A DNA stretch of 5,962 nt, taken from the NCBI GenBank assembly GCA_023393575.1, contig JAEWKX010000353.1, positions 1 to 5,962 on the forward strand. Direction: 5' to 3'. Shown here piece by piece: positions 5,859 to 5,962 of the stretch. This stretch comes from Pseudomonadota bacterium (lineage in GTDB: Bacteria; Pseudomonadota; Alphaproteobacteria; Rhizobiales; Rhizobiaceae). Within the stretch, counting starts at the first letter, position 1; each line of letters starts with the position of its first letter. The notes beneath the pieces were generated by a model. It had not been told where the DNA came from, ran no database searches, and worked only from the letters and a program-made list of their open reading frames with translations. A program made the translations under genes and the position numbers.

Positions 5859-5962
5859 TGTTCGTGGACGCCTGCGCGATCATATCCTTGATGGCGGGCG
5901 AAGACACTGCCGATGCCTATGAGGAGGCCCTGCTTTCTGCAACCTCGCCCTTCACGTCGCCG
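5858..5962 (+). CDS. VapC-type PIN-domain toxin, N-terminal fragment (runs off window)
   Basis: The first 35 codons of a probable ribonuclease toxin. Seen: MFVDACAIISLMAGEDTADAYEEAL, where Val-Asp-Ala near the start supplies the first acidic metal ligand (Asp4) of PIN nucleases, followed by a small helix with the spacing usual in VapC, and TSP at residues 33-35, where many VapC proteins have TSPLA or similar. VapC proteins are about 130 residues, so about three quarters lies past the right edge, including the other acidic residues. The ATG overlaps the antitoxin stop by one base and has no strong ribosome site of its own, as expected for coupled translation that keeps toxin yield below antitoxin yield. 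Confidence 0.8.
   Translation, partial: MFVDACAIISLMAGEDTADAYEEALLSATSPFTSP

Overview
The window (5,962 bp) is GC-rich, densely packed bacterial chromosome or megaplasmid. Codon use favours G/C in the third position. A Tat-dependent TRAP substrate-binding protein, a creatininase-family hydrolase beside a MarR regulator, and several protein sequences resemble those of alphaproteobacteria of the Rhizobiales (Rhizobium/Agrobacterium/Sinorhizobium/Shinella-like). This placement is by recognition, not by a search. There are no rRNA or tRNA genes, no CRISPR array and no insertion sequence. The longest gene-free stretch is 283 bp (976-1258).

Layout. (1) 1-975, minus: a TRAP transporter solute receptor of the TakP/FcbT1-like 2-oxoacid/aromatic-acid type, with its C-terminus cut off by the window edge. 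(2) 976-1258: divergent intergenic region with a candidate sigma70-type promoter for the next gene and two small palindromes. (3) 1259-2053, plus: a class I glutamine-amidotransferase-fold hydrolase of the PuuD (gamma-glutamyl-GABA hydrolase) family. (4) 3035-2073, minus: a D-2-hydroxyacid dehydrogenase of the glyoxylate/hydroxypyruvate reductase type, converging on gene 3. It sits 21 bp behind (5) 4079-3057, minus: a LacI-family regulator with its own candidate promoter and a TTTAAA-TTC-TTTAAA element. (6) 4675-4160, minus: a MarR-family regulator with a lysine-rich N-terminal tail. (7) 4761-5552, plus: a creatininase-family metal-dependent amidohydrolase, divergent from marR across a short control region holding a near-perfect 8-6-8 palindrome. 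(8) 5607-5858 and 5858-5962, plus: a vapBC-type toxin-antitoxin pair, the toxin cut off by the window edge.

How it may work together (inference). The TRAP receptor would capture a small organic acid. The reductase would interconvert a 2-oxo and a 2-hydroxy acid under control of the LacI protein encoded with it. The PuuD-like enzyme would release an amide- or glutamyl-linked group. The creatininase-like enzyme and its divergent MarR regulator look like a separate self-contained module, and vapBC a third. The substrates cannot be read from the sequence. No wholly new system is evident. The most informative unlabelled signals are regulatory: the marR/creatininase palindrome centred on a -10 box, the LacI-promoter element, and direct repeats flanking the vapBC -10 box.
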